A stretch of DNA of 64,000 nucleotides from Haemophilus seminalis. GTDB lineage: Bacteria > Pseudomonadota > Gammaproteobacteria > Enterobacterales > Pasteurellaceae. Below the pieces are notes generated by a model. It was not told where the DNA came from and did no database searches. It saw only the letters and a program-made list of their open reading frames with translations. Numbering within the stretch: the first letter of the stretch is position 1; every line of letters starts with the position of its first letter. Shown one piece after another: positions 17,086 to 23,939 of this stretch. The stretch lies in NCBI RefSeq assembly GCF_006384255.1, contig NZ_VCED01000002.1, forward strand, positions 248,001 to 312,000, written 5' to 3'. The position numbers and the translations under genes were made by a program.

Positions 17086-17391
17086 TTAAAACAACTTGCC
17101 TTGCGCTTTATCTTGCCCTTTTAATTGTGCTAATCGTTCTTCATTCGTCATCGGCTTAATACCCTTTTCCTGTAAAGTTTCTTTTTCGGTTTTCTCCCAG
17201 TTGTTCGCTTCGGGGCAATCCACATAAACCGCCCTTTTAATGTTGCTAATCTGCCCTACAAAATCGGCGTTTAATTGCCCACATGACGGGCAATAAATGC
17301 GTGCTTTTGTGGCGAGTAATGAAAGTTTTTCAGTAGTGCGGATTCCCGCACGTTGTCCGCAAAAAGGGCAATAAATCGTTAAACCTGCCAT
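17086..17391 (-). CDS. Ogr/Delta-like zinc-finger activator
   Basis: The 101-residue protein has two Cys pairs in the pattern C8-x2-C11-x22-C34-x2-C37. The 22-residue spacing equals that of P2 Ogr and P4 Delta, which bind zinc and switch on P2-type late promoters. The second pair here is C-x2-C, not C-x4-C. After the finger come VGQISNIKRAVYVDCPE and a charged tail. It directly follows alpA on the same strand (1-base spacing). Its expected role is to activate helper or satellite late genes. Confidence 0.7.
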   Translation of the reverse strand: MAGLTIYCPFCGQRAGIRTTEKLSLLATKARIYCPSCGQLNADFVGQISNIKRAVYVDCPEANNWEKTEKETLQEKGIKPMTNEERLAQLKGQDKAQGKLF

Positions 17392-17610
17392 TTATTCCCC
17401 CATTAAATTGATTTCGGCTATTTGCTCTTGGTTTGCGAGAAAACGCTCTACATCTTCTGCCTTGTAACGCGCTAATCGCCCTAATTTAATTGGTTTCGGA
17501 AAGTGGCCAGCATTAACTTGATCCCATAACCACGCACGAGATACATCTAACATTTTGCAAATCGTAGCGGTTGAGTAGTAACGCACTTTGGCGTGTTCGA
17601 GTTTTTCCAT
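17392..17610 (-). CDS. AlpA-family transcriptional regulator (first copy)
   Basis: I choose the ATG at 17610, behind AGGGGC, giving 72 residues; the longer frame to 17718 would run through the tandem palindromes. The helix-turn-helix is YYSTATICKMLDVSRAWLWDQV, with the AlpA wing FPKPIKLGRLARYKAEDVERFL. AlpA proteins start the excision-replication programme in P4-like elements and PICIs. It heads the unit with the Ogr-like gene, and its promoter region contains two TGGAATATTCCA sites, probably its control elements. Confidence 0.82.
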   Translation of the reverse strand: MEKLEHAKVRYYSTATICKMLDVSRAWLWDQVNAGHFPKPIKLGRLARYKAEDVERFLANQEQIAEINLMGE

Positions 17611-17705
17611 AGTTGCCCCTGTTTGGTTGTAGAAATTGTCAAATAACGTGTCTTGAAATGTCTTGCTTGTCGGGGCGTATGGTATGGGGTGGAAATTTTG
17701 GAAGG

Positions 17706-17738
17706 TGGAATATTCCAAAAATAGTTGGAATATTCCAA
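17706..17738. promoter_or_regulatory. Tandem palindromic operators TGGAATATTCCA before alpA
   Basis: TGGAATATTCCA at 17706-17717 and TTGGAATATTCCAA at 17725-17738 are perfect palindromes with centres 20 bases apart, about two helical turns. They lie between the cargo gene and alpA. A dimeric repressor or AlpA itself may bind here; the binder is unknown. Confidence 0.65.
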
Positions 17739-17747
17739 AGTAAGGGA

Positions 17748-18608
17748 TTAATCTTCGACTTGATTGATATAATTATAGATAGTTTTTCCGCTTGGTTTGA
17801 TTAACTCTTTTTCATCAAATTGTCGGCTTATCATCGAACGCGGGTTATCAAGTGCTCCTCTTATTTCTTGAGCCGTATGTAAATTGTAATTAATTGCGAG
17901 TAAATCACGGATAAAACGCGCTTGTGTGTTTTGGCTTTTCTTTGATTGTAATTTATTATTTATTTTTCCTTCTTCATTCAGATCATAGATTTTCTGTAAT
18001 TCATCATGAGTTATATATATCTCATTTAGGCTTAAAAAATCGTTTTTTGTCTTTTCTAAATCAATTATTATTTCCTGCTCATTTATGTCAATAAATAGAT
18101 GAGCTATTTTATCTATATTTATACTATCAATAATTTTTATTCTATCTACAAATGAGAAAGGTCTATCTATTCTGATAAGACCATCTACAAGCATCATAAG
18201 TCTATTTTCTGGATCTGTTAATATATTCTGTTTTTTGATGTTTGTTCTGTATGTAGTGAATGCGTTTGATATTTCCATTAACTCACTTAAATGTTGAACT
18301 ATTCTTAACTGTGTATTTCCAAAAATAGGCTTGGATAATGCTTGTTTATTTTCTTTTGATAACTCTAAAGCAATGTTCCCAGTACCACTAAATTGAAAAA
18401 CAAGTAAATCCTCATTTTTTATTTCTATATTTCCTAATTGTAAGCTTTCTATATTATAAAAAATGGTTGTGTAAAATTCGATAAAACCATTCAGCCAATA
18501 ATGAACTAAGTCATTTTTAGAATAATCGCCTACATTTTCTTTACTTAATTTTTCTATTGCTTGGTCTAGTGTGTACCATTGTTTTATTAACGGTTTTTTT
18601 TCTTCCAT
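17748..18608 (-). CDS. Unknown cargo protein of the satellite (286 residues)
   Basis: The protein is not recognised. It is strikingly AT-rich and has Ile/Asn/Lys-heavy codon use compared with its neighbours. Residues 1-70 resemble a substrate- or DNA-recognition region seen in small phage-island proteins (WYTLDQAIEKLSK...DLVHYWLNGF). The last 70 residues (RFIRDLLAINYNL...IRGALDNPRSMISRQFDEKELIKPSGKTIYNYI) look like a compact helical domain found at C termini of phage-borne proteins. It sits between the toxin-antitoxin pair and alpA, where satellites carry defence or fitness cargo. Function is open. Confidence 0.65.
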   Translation of the reverse strand: MEEKKPLIKQWYTLDQAIEKLSKENVGDYSKNDLVHYWLNGFIEFYTTIFYNIESLQLGNIEIKNEDLLVFQFSGTGNIALELSKENKQALSKPIFGNTQLRIVQHLSELMEISNAFTTYRTNIKKQNILTDPENRLMMLVDGLIRIDRPFSFVDRIKIIDSINIDKIAHLFIDINEQEIIIDLEKTKNDFLSLNEIYITHDELQKIYDLNEEGKINNKLQSKKSQNTQARFIRDLLAINYNLHTAQEIRGALDNPRSMISRQFDEKELIKPSGKTIYNYINQVED

Positions 18609-18619
18609 TTTTATATCCT

Positions 18620-18651
18620 AAGTAAAAATAAAGCCCAGTTTAGTGGGCTTT
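18620..18651 (-). terminator. Terminator after the toxin-antitoxin operon
   Basis: Stem AAAGCCCA/TGGGCTTT is followed on the minus strand by TTTATTTTTA. It closes the antitoxin gene and isolates the pair from the cargo gene. Confidence 0.8.
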
Positions 18652-18664
18652 GTCATATCTTGCT

Positions 18665-19057
18665 TTATAGTTCTAATTGTTCAGGCTTGCATTGATAGAT
18701 TTTTGCTAATTTTTCACGGGTCTTTTTCTGCGGTTTGCTTTCTTTGCGTTCTGCTTGAGAAATTGCAGATTGCGTTAACCCAGTGTGTTTTGCTACTTCA
18801 GCTTGTGAAAGACTGCGATAAATGCGCCATGCAGCCAATAAACTAACTTCCTGTTCAAACATGATATTGACTACATCATTTGGGATTAATTCATTGCCAT
18901 CTTCGCTTGCTTCTACAGGGATATTTTCCCATTCTTCCGCATTTTCATCATCAAAAGGGCTTGCCTTCATAATTAAGTCTTCATACTCTGCGATAGGCAA
19001 AATAACAAATTCAGGCTGCCCTTGTGAATTATTTATGTATCTGTGATTTAAATTCAT
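18665..19057 (-). CDS. XRE-family antitoxin (HigA-like)
   Basis: The 130-residue protein has an N-terminal region (about 1-60) of PHD/toxin-binding type ending in acidic residues, and a C-terminal helix-turn-helix (YRSLSQAEVAKHTGLTQSAISQAERKE, about 82-106). It is encoded immediately after the RelE/ParE toxin with an 11-base gap, the toxin-first order of HigBA-type modules. It should neutralise the toxin and repress the shared promoter through the dyad at 19352-19379. Confidence 0.8.
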   Translation of the reverse strand: MNLNHRYINNSQGQPEFVILPIAEYEDLIMKASPFDDENAEEWENIPVEASEDGNELIPNDVVNIMFEQEVSLLAAWRIYRSLSQAEVAKHTGLTQSAISQAERKESKPQKKTREKLAKIYQCKPEQLEL

Positions 19058-19068
19058 TTTGCTTTCTC

Positions 19069-19332
19069 CTAACTATAAGTGCGTTCACTACGGCGTTTAA
19101 TCGCTTGAATGTTGATAATTTTGGGTTGACCGTTGATTACTTCAAAAATTATGCGGTAGTTACCTACGCGCAACCGCCATTTTCCCTCTTCGCCTTTTAG
19201 TTTTTTTGTGTCTAGTGCTTCACTAGGGAATTCGCTTAAGGCATTTGCTTTTTCCCTTATTGCTTTTTGGTAACGCCCATCTATTTTCAAGAGTTGCCGT
19301 AACGCATCTTTTGTCCAGTTTACGATATTCAT
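19069..19332 (-). CDS. RelE/ParE-family toxin
   Basis: The 87-residue protein has the compact RelE/ParE fold signature: an alpha-helical N half (WTKDALRQLLKIDGRYQKAIREKANAL), then KLKGEEGKWRLRVGNYRIIFEV and the C-terminal strand IINIQAIKRRSERTY. Family members either cleave ribosome-bound mRNA (RelE) or poison gyrase (ParE); the sequence does not settle which. It is first in a two-gene operon with its own promoter, operator and terminator, so it is an independent stability module inside the island. Confidence 0.85.
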   Translation of the reverse strand: MNIVNWTKDALRQLLKIDGRYQKAIREKANALSEFPSEALDTKKLKGEEGKWRLRVGNYRIIFEVINGQPKIINIQAIKRRSERTYS

Positions 19333-19351
19333 CGAGATTCTTTGAGGTTAT

Positions 19352-19391
19352 ATTATTAATTAGATTATAAGTTAATAATCTATCTTTGCAA
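19352..19391 (-). promoter_or_regulatory. Promoter and operator of the toxin-antitoxin operon
   Basis: On the minus strand, TTGCAA (19386-19391) and TATAAT (19364-19369) have a 16-base spacer. The -10 box lies inside the dyad ATTATTAA-N12-TTAATAAT (19352-19379), a natural autorepression site for the antitoxin. Confidence 0.7.
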
Positions 19392-19409
19392 TAAGAAAAT
19401 TAGATTTTA

Positions 19410-19438
19410 TTATAAAGATAAAGCCCCTTTCGGGGCTT
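19410..19438 (-). terminator. Terminator of the capsid operon
   Basis: A 7-bp stem AAGCCCC/GGGGCTT with a 4-base loop is followed on the minus strand by TTATCTTTATAA. It lies 3 bases beyond the last small gene of the capsid operon. Confidence 0.75.
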
Positions 19439-19440
19439 GA

Positions 19441-19647
19441 TTAGTAGCGATTGCGTTCGAGTTTTTCGCATCGTTTGATATATTCAGTTGTGAGGTCTAT
19501 GGCTTCGCGTTCAGTAAGCGCGCCAATGTTGCAAAGGTACGCCATAAATTCAGCCTTTATAATATCGCCCCCACGGTCTGAAAATGAATCCAGCTGCCTG
19601 AATATATCTTCTTTTCTCATTTTGTTATTTACGTGAGTTTGTCGCAT
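19441..19647 (-). CDS. Small protein at the end of the capsid operon (68 residues)
   Basis: It is hydrophilic and mostly helical (EDIFRQLDSFSDRGGDIIKAEFMAYLCNIG, then REAIDLTTEYIKRCEKLER). It is not recognised. It is the last gene before the terminator, 8 bases after its neighbour. The start may be the ATG at 19647 or the internal one at 19620. Confidence 0.5.
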   Translation of the reverse strand: MRQTHVNNKMRKEDIFRQLDSFSDRGGDIIKAEFMAYLCNIGALTEREAIDLTTEYIKRCEKLERNRY

Positions 19648-19655
19648 AGCTCCCC

Positions 19656-19880
19656 CTATTCAAACGTAAAACAAGCGGACGCGGTGGCTTTATTGTTGAA
19701 AGTGCGATTGTTTTCTAGCGCACTTTGTTCAAGCTGTCCCCATAATTCACGCATAAATCGAGGCTTTTCATTCGCCTGTATGATTCCACGTGAAATATAA
19801 TCTTGCACGCTGTAATTGATAAATAAATGCACGGCTTCAAGCAATTTACCTGCGTATTCTTCAGGGGTTATCTGGTCCAT
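19656..19880 (-). CDS. Small protein after the capsid gene (74 residues)
   Basis: This acidic helical protein (ITPEEYAGKLLEAVHLFINYSVQDYISRG...) has its start overlapping the capsid stop by one base. No family is recognised. Position suggests a morphogenesis or regulatory accessory. Confidence 0.5.
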   Translation of the reverse strand: MDQITPEEYAGKLLEAVHLFINYSVQDYISRGIIQANEKPRFMRELWGQLEQSALENNRTFNNKATASACFTFE

Positions 19881-20818
19881 TATTGCACCTCATCAATGCC
19901 TTCAATTAGCACCGCATGGCGGTGATTTTCTAGCAAGTAATCAAGCATCACAGAGAAATAAATTTGCACGTTATTTTGTCGCGGTTCTTGTTTGAAGAAC
20001 AAGCGTGCGCTGTTCTGTTTGAAATAAATCGCAAGGTTAGAAAGCGTTGTAATTAAAATGCAGTTAGCAGGAAAGAAAGGCACATTAATCGCACGCAACC
20101 CGCCAATTAGATTCTGCGCAGTAAGTAATACGCCATTTGGTGAATTGAGTTGCTTCGCATCAAGGTTTATCTGTGCATTGCTTAAAACATGACGCCCACA
20201 AATTGCGACAAGTTCGCCGCTTTCGCGTAGTCTTGCCGGTAATTTCTCAAGGGCTTTTTTGATAAGTTGTGTGTGAGTTTGTCCCGCTAATGTAGCTGCG
20301 TTGATAAATTGATCTTTTTCCTTAAGTTGAGCGTGCCAACCTTTAGCAACATCTTCGCCTAGTGGATTCGTTTCGGGGTTAGAATCAAGTGCGCGGCGTT
20401 CACCGTGAAAGCCTATCATAGTGAGATTTTGCGCCAGCTCCCCGCCTAGGCGTGCATTCAATTCTTTTTCAAAATTGACGGCAGTAAACTTATCCAATTC
20501 ACTATGAGGAATACATACATCTAAATTGACTTGCGCACACTCAAAAGGCGTAGTGGATTGAATAAAATTACGCGGTGTGCGGTCGTGTTTGTCTGTATCG
20601 GTGTTGCTTGCGATAGGTAATGAAAATTCATGGGCGGTATTATTGATTTCTTGCGCAAATTTTGTCGTGATTAAACCTAAAAATGGGTGATTTTTTACGC
20701 CCTGAGTAATAATTTTTTCTACTTTGGCATAATCATTCATATAATCGCTTGAGCCAGTGTTTTTACCGTCTAAGTCGTTTTTATATTCAGTGAATTTTTG
20801 TTGGGTTAATTTTTCCAT
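19880..20818 (-). CDS. P2-family major capsid protein (GpN-like)
   Basis: The 312-residue protein aligns by eye with P2 gpN: RTPRNFIQSTTPFECAQVNLD corresponds to the P2 segment before the spine helix; then IGFHGERRALDSNPETNPLGEDVAKGW; ICGRHVLSN; INVPFFPANCILITTLSNLAIYFK; and a C-terminal LIEGI strand. It is somewhat shorter than P2 gpN (357). No protease, scaffold of P2 gpO type, portal or terminase gene is present, so DNA packaging machinery and tails would have to come from a helper. A dedicated capsid could set a smaller head size; this is inferred. Confidence 0.82.
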   Translation of the reverse strand: MEKLTQQKFTEYKNDLDGKNTGSSDYMNDYAKVEKIITQGVKNHPFLGLITTKFAQEINNTAHEFSLPIASNTDTDKHDRTPRNFIQSTTPFECAQVNLDVCIPHSELDKFTAVNFEKELNARLGGELAQNLTMIGFHGERRALDSNPETNPLGEDVAKGWHAQLKEKDQFINAATLAGQTHTQLIKKALEKLPARLRESGELVAICGRHVLSNAQINLDAKQLNSPNGVLLTAQNLIGGLRAINVPFFPANCILITTLSNLAIYFKQNSARLFFKQEPRQNNVQIYFSVMLDYLLENHRHAVLIEGIDEVQ

Positions 20819-20829
20819 TTTAGTGTTCC

Positions 20830-21522
20830 TTACATATTGTCTAATAAACGTTTAAAGCCCGTTTTCTCTTGCGGTGCAAATGTTTCCACATGTAATTGGG
20901 TTGGGGTTTTAGGTTGCCAATCTGAGGCAAGCGCAAGCGGGGGTAAGCCAGTGCCTTGAGGTAGATTCAGTTCAACCTTGAATTTGTTCTGAAGCACATC
21001 ATTAAATTCATCGTGCCCGTCTCTGCCTGTATATTGGTTGTAGTCACAGGAATAAACAAACATCCCTTTAAATAACGCAATTTGGGCTTTATTGGCCTCA
21101 ATAAATTCATCCATTAAGGCAGTGGCAGCAAAGCGATAAAGTGCTTTTCTTGCCGCTAAAAATGCGTTTTTCTCATCGTAAACGGCTTCACGCTTCTTAT
21201 AAAGTTTTGGCTGTAATTCTTCGCCTACGGCATTAAAGAAATCAATGCGTGCAGTGTATTCGGCTTTTAGTTTTTGTGTTTCTGCGTAGTCATCTAGGCT
21301 TAATTCGCTTTCTTGGTCGAATTTCGCTTTGATTTTGCTTATTTCAGTTTCAAATTCGTTACGCACAGCGGCTAGTGTTGCAGCATTTTTGGCTTGTTTG
21401 CCCTCAAGTGCCTTTAGTTCTTCATCGAGGGCAATTAGGTTCGCTTTCTTTGCATTCAATGCATCTAAAAGTGCGGTGAATTTGGTTTGGTTTTCTGGGT
21501 TTTGTAGTTTGATTGGAGTCAT
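20830..21522 (-). CDS. Coiled-coil protein encoded next to the capsid gene (possible scaffold)
   Basis: This 230-residue protein has a long Ala/Lys/Glu-rich helix (about 10-115) that looks like a coiled coil, a more globular part (about 125-190: FAATALMDEFIEANKAQIALFKG) and a proline-rich C terminus. It is not recognised by name. It lies 11 bases upstream of the capsid gene and overlaps alpA2 by ATGA, so it is made with the capsid protein. A scaffolding or size-determining role (compare P4 Sid, P2 GpO) is a positional guess. Confidence 0.6.
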   Translation of the reverse strand: MTPIKLQNPENQTKFTALLDALNAKKANLIALDEELKALEGKQAKNAATLAAVRNEFETEISKIKAKFDQESELSLDDYAETQKLKAEYTARIDFFNAVGEELQPKLYKKREAVYDEKNAFLAARKALYRFAATALMDEFIEANKAQIALFKGMFVYSCDYNQYTGRDGHDEFNDVLQNKFKVELNLPQGTGLPPLALASDWQPKTPTQLHVETFAPQEKTGFKRLLDNM

Positions 21523-21749
21523 AGGTTATCTTCCTGTTTTCGTTTGTCATTGCGTTGATTAATTCGCTCATTCATCCATTGTCTTACTTCGCTTTCAATC
21601 CATGCGCGCTTATTGCTGCCAAGATTTACCGCCTCTGGAAAGCGTTTCAATCTTGCGTATTCATAGATAGTCGAGCGTGAAAGACCGGTTAAATGAACAA
21701 CCTCATCAATACGCAAAAAACGGTCATTGGATTGCGGTTCATTTTGCAT
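21519..21749 (-). CDS. AlpA-family transcriptional regulator (second copy)
   Basis: The 76-residue protein has the AlpA helix-turn-helix FLRIDEVVHLTGLSRSTIYEYARLKRFPEAVNLG and the wing residues KRAWIESEVRQWM. It heads the capsid operon, overlapping the coiled-coil gene by ATGA. The presence of two AlpA genes, each at the head of a separate unit, suggests either two-step control or a merger of two elements. Confidence 0.85.
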   Translation of the reverse strand: MQNEPQSNDRFLRIDEVVHLTGLSRSTIYEYARLKRFPEAVNLGSNKRAWIESEVRQWMNERINQRNDKRKQEDNL

Positions 21750-22242
21750 ATTGTCGCCCTTAAAATTTCGTTATCGACTGTGTCCAAGCGTTACATTTGG
21801 AACGGCTTTTATATTAGATAAATGCTGTTTTTGATGCATTCGCTTCACGGTGTGAAGTTAGTTACGACAAAATGGCGGGTGATTTAGCCGTTATTTTTTA
21901 ATAAGGCGGGGGAAATTAGAGAAACTGTCCAATCTTTTAAGGCGAAAAATGAGTAAAATAAGGGTTTTTATGCCTAAATCTAGCGTTTTTCTGCGTTGGT
22001 TTGCGTTTAAATTTTCATATTCAAAAAATGAAAGTACGCCAATACTGGCAAGGGGCGAACCGCTTTCAAAATTTGCATTGAAATCAACCTATTTAATGCG
22101 CGGGCGTGGCGAGGGTTGACTGCGATTGTTCGAGAGAAAAAAGTTTGAAAAAATCAAGGGGAAAATAGGCTTTTAGGTATTGTAGGGCTTGCGATTTTGA
22201 TATAATAAACCCATAGAAAACCAGTAATAGCAAGGCTTGATA
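21750..22242. other. Non-coding region upstream of the capsid operon
   Basis: No credible gene is seen in about 490 bases. It holds the capsid-operon promoter region, a perfect dyad CTTCAC-GGT-GTGAAG at 21843-21857, GGCGGGGGAAA at 21905-21915 (partly like the P2/P4 cos core), GTGGCGAGGG near 22107, and, at its right end, the promoter of the small secreted protein (extended -10 TGATATAAT at 22198-22206). A packaging site here is possible but unproven. Confidence 0.4.
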
Positions 22243-22500
22243 ATGATTAAGCGAGCGTTTATTTTCTCTCTTGTAATGGCTATCTTCTCGTGCTCGATGA
22301 ATACCGCTATTGCCGCACAACAAAAAAAGAAATCCAGCGGAATAATTAAAAAAGCCGTGGCTGCTTATGTTGTCTATCGAGTGGTTAAACATTACAAAGA
22401 CAAGGAAGAAGAACAAAAGGCTAAAGCGGTAAAAGATGAATACATTGAGCCTTATTATGATGAAGATTGTTTAGATGAAGATGAATGCGAGGAAGAATAA
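22243..22500 (+). CDS. Small exported protein with acidic tail (island cargo)
   Basis: I start it at the ATG at 22243, after AAGG, giving 85 residues. Residues 1-22 form a signal peptide (MIKRAFIFSLVMAIF..., cleavage likely after NTAIA). The mature part has a basic stretch, a short hydrophobic helix (KAVAAYVVYRVV) and a very acidic C terminus with two Cys (DEDCLDEDECEEE). It is one of the few plus-strand genes in the island and has its own extended -10 promoter, so it may be expressed in the lysogen. Function is unknown. Confidence 0.65.
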   Translation: MIKRAFIFSLVMAIFSCSMNTAIAAQQKKKSSGIIKKAVAAYVVYRVVKHYKDKEEEQKAKAVKDEYIEPYYDEDCLDEDECEEE

Positions 22501-22525
22501 AGGGCGGTGTATCCGCCCCATAGTA

Positions 22526-23740
22526 CTAACTCATCCGTAAGGCTTGAACCTTGCACTGCTCAACATAATCCCCCCACGTCTGCATAATCTCTTGTCTAGA
22601 ACGCCATTTCTGCGATTTATCGTAGGCTTTGCGCACTTTCCCCCTATTTTCGTGAGATAGGCATAACTCGATTGCTTCAGAAGAAAAGCGATCTAATTCG
22701 TGTAAATACGTGCTGGCGATACTTCGCAAGCCGTGCGCAACTAACAACCCCTTAAATCCCATACGCTTTAAAGCAACATTTGCCGCACCGCTATTCATCG
22801 GGCGATTATAAGGCGCAATGCGTGAACAAAACACATATTTACGGTTGCCAGTATAACGGCGCATTTGCTCTAATATATTGAGGGCTTGCCGTGAAAGTGG
22901 AACACTATGAGAACGCTTACCGCCTTTCATTCGTTCAGCGGGGATATGTAGAGCTTTCGCATTCCAATCAATATCCGCCCATTCAATACGAGCTGCTTCC
23001 GAACTACGCAAAATACTTAATAATTGCCATTCGATTAAAAGCTCGGTTGGTTTTTCTAAATTTGCTCCTTGCATCACTTCAAACAATCGGGGTAATTCTT
23101 CTGGTGCAAGTGTCGGATGATTTTTAGTTTCCACATAAGTAAACTCATCATGAATTTTCCTAAACGGATTCTTAACTATTAAATCTTCATCCTCTGCCAT
23201 TCTAAAAATCTGATTAATAGCAATGTTTATCTTATAAAGCGTATTTGAGTTTTTAAGCGGCAATAATACGGGTTCAAAGGTTTTATAACTCGCTTGCTCA
23301 ATAGGTAAGTCTGCTATTTTGGGGAATAAATGCAATTCCACGCGGCGGAAAGCATCATTGACTGTTTCGGGTTTAAGTTTTCCCAATTTTAAACGCTTAT
23401 CACGCCATCTAATCGCCATTTCAGAAAAGGTAATTTTCTTTTCTTCAACTGGGTTAAGCAAAGATTGGCGATAAACTTGAGGATCAATATGGCGAAGGAC
23501 TAAACCTCGATATTCTTGAGCTATTTCGCGCGCATGAACTAATGAAAGGGCGGGATATTAGCCTAAACTCATTTTTCTTTTTCTATTATCGAATTTATAG
23601 AAAAAATACCAAATCTTAGAGCCGCTAGAATTAATTTTGATTCCTAGCCCTGATTCTTTTCCATCATGTTTTGTATATTCTTTTTCCTGTGCTTTAAATG
23701 ATAGGATCTTTGAGTCTGTAAGAGGTTTGATTATTTTCAT
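22526..23740 (-). pseudogene. P4-type integrase interrupted by one in-frame stop
   Basis: A DUF4102-type N domain (ATG at 23740, residues 1-60, ending KRKMSLG) meets TAA at 23558-23560. The same frame then continues YPALSLVHAREIAQEYRG... to 22526, completing a normal 404-residue P4 integrase. The TAA replaces the one variable residue in the family's LG-x-YP motif. Catalytic residues downstream are intact: ILRSSEAARIEW (Arg), HGLRS (His-x-x-Arg), LSHENRGKVRKAYD (His, Tyr). A TTG at 23461 could restart a 311-residue C-terminal fragment. It is adjacent to the tRNA end of the island, as expected. Confidence 0.85.
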
Positions 23741-23807
23741 AATGAAATGCCTTTGTATGATTAAAAACTAAACGTTTTAACCCCCACCTAAGATCCCCAG
23801 AATCAAC

Positions 23808-23828
23808 AGGGGGTTAAATAGGGGGTTA
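23808..23828. repeat. Tandem AGGGGGTTA arm-type repeats, tRNA end
   Basis: AGGGGGTTA at 23808-23816 and 23820-23828 has the same unit and spacing as at 10597-10617, plus an inverted relative (TTAACCCCCA) near 23777. These are likely recombinase or excisionase arm sites in the integrase promoter region. Confidence 0.6.
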
Positions 23829-23939
23829 AAAACGGAAACAAAGACAAACATAGACCAACGAAAGAAACAGATTAGATATAACTAAATCATTGTTTTTACG
23901 TTGTTTTTTGACAAGATAGACGTTATTTGACAAGGTTCG

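Noticed and set aside
16932-17159. A 75-codon plus-strand frame over the Ash-like leader and terminator
   Set aside because: It crosses a strong terminator hairpin and looks like reading of conserved RNA or DNA structure; more likely non-coding.
21779-21797. TGT-N11-ACA sequence considered as an Ogr/Delta binding site
   Set aside because: It is only about 30-45 bases from the alpA2 start codon, too close for a site expected near -55 of the promoter, and spacing is off by one.
22093-22416. A 107-codon minus-strand frame opposite the small exported protein
   Set aside because: The plus-strand gene has promoter, ribosome site and signal peptide; the minus frame has none.
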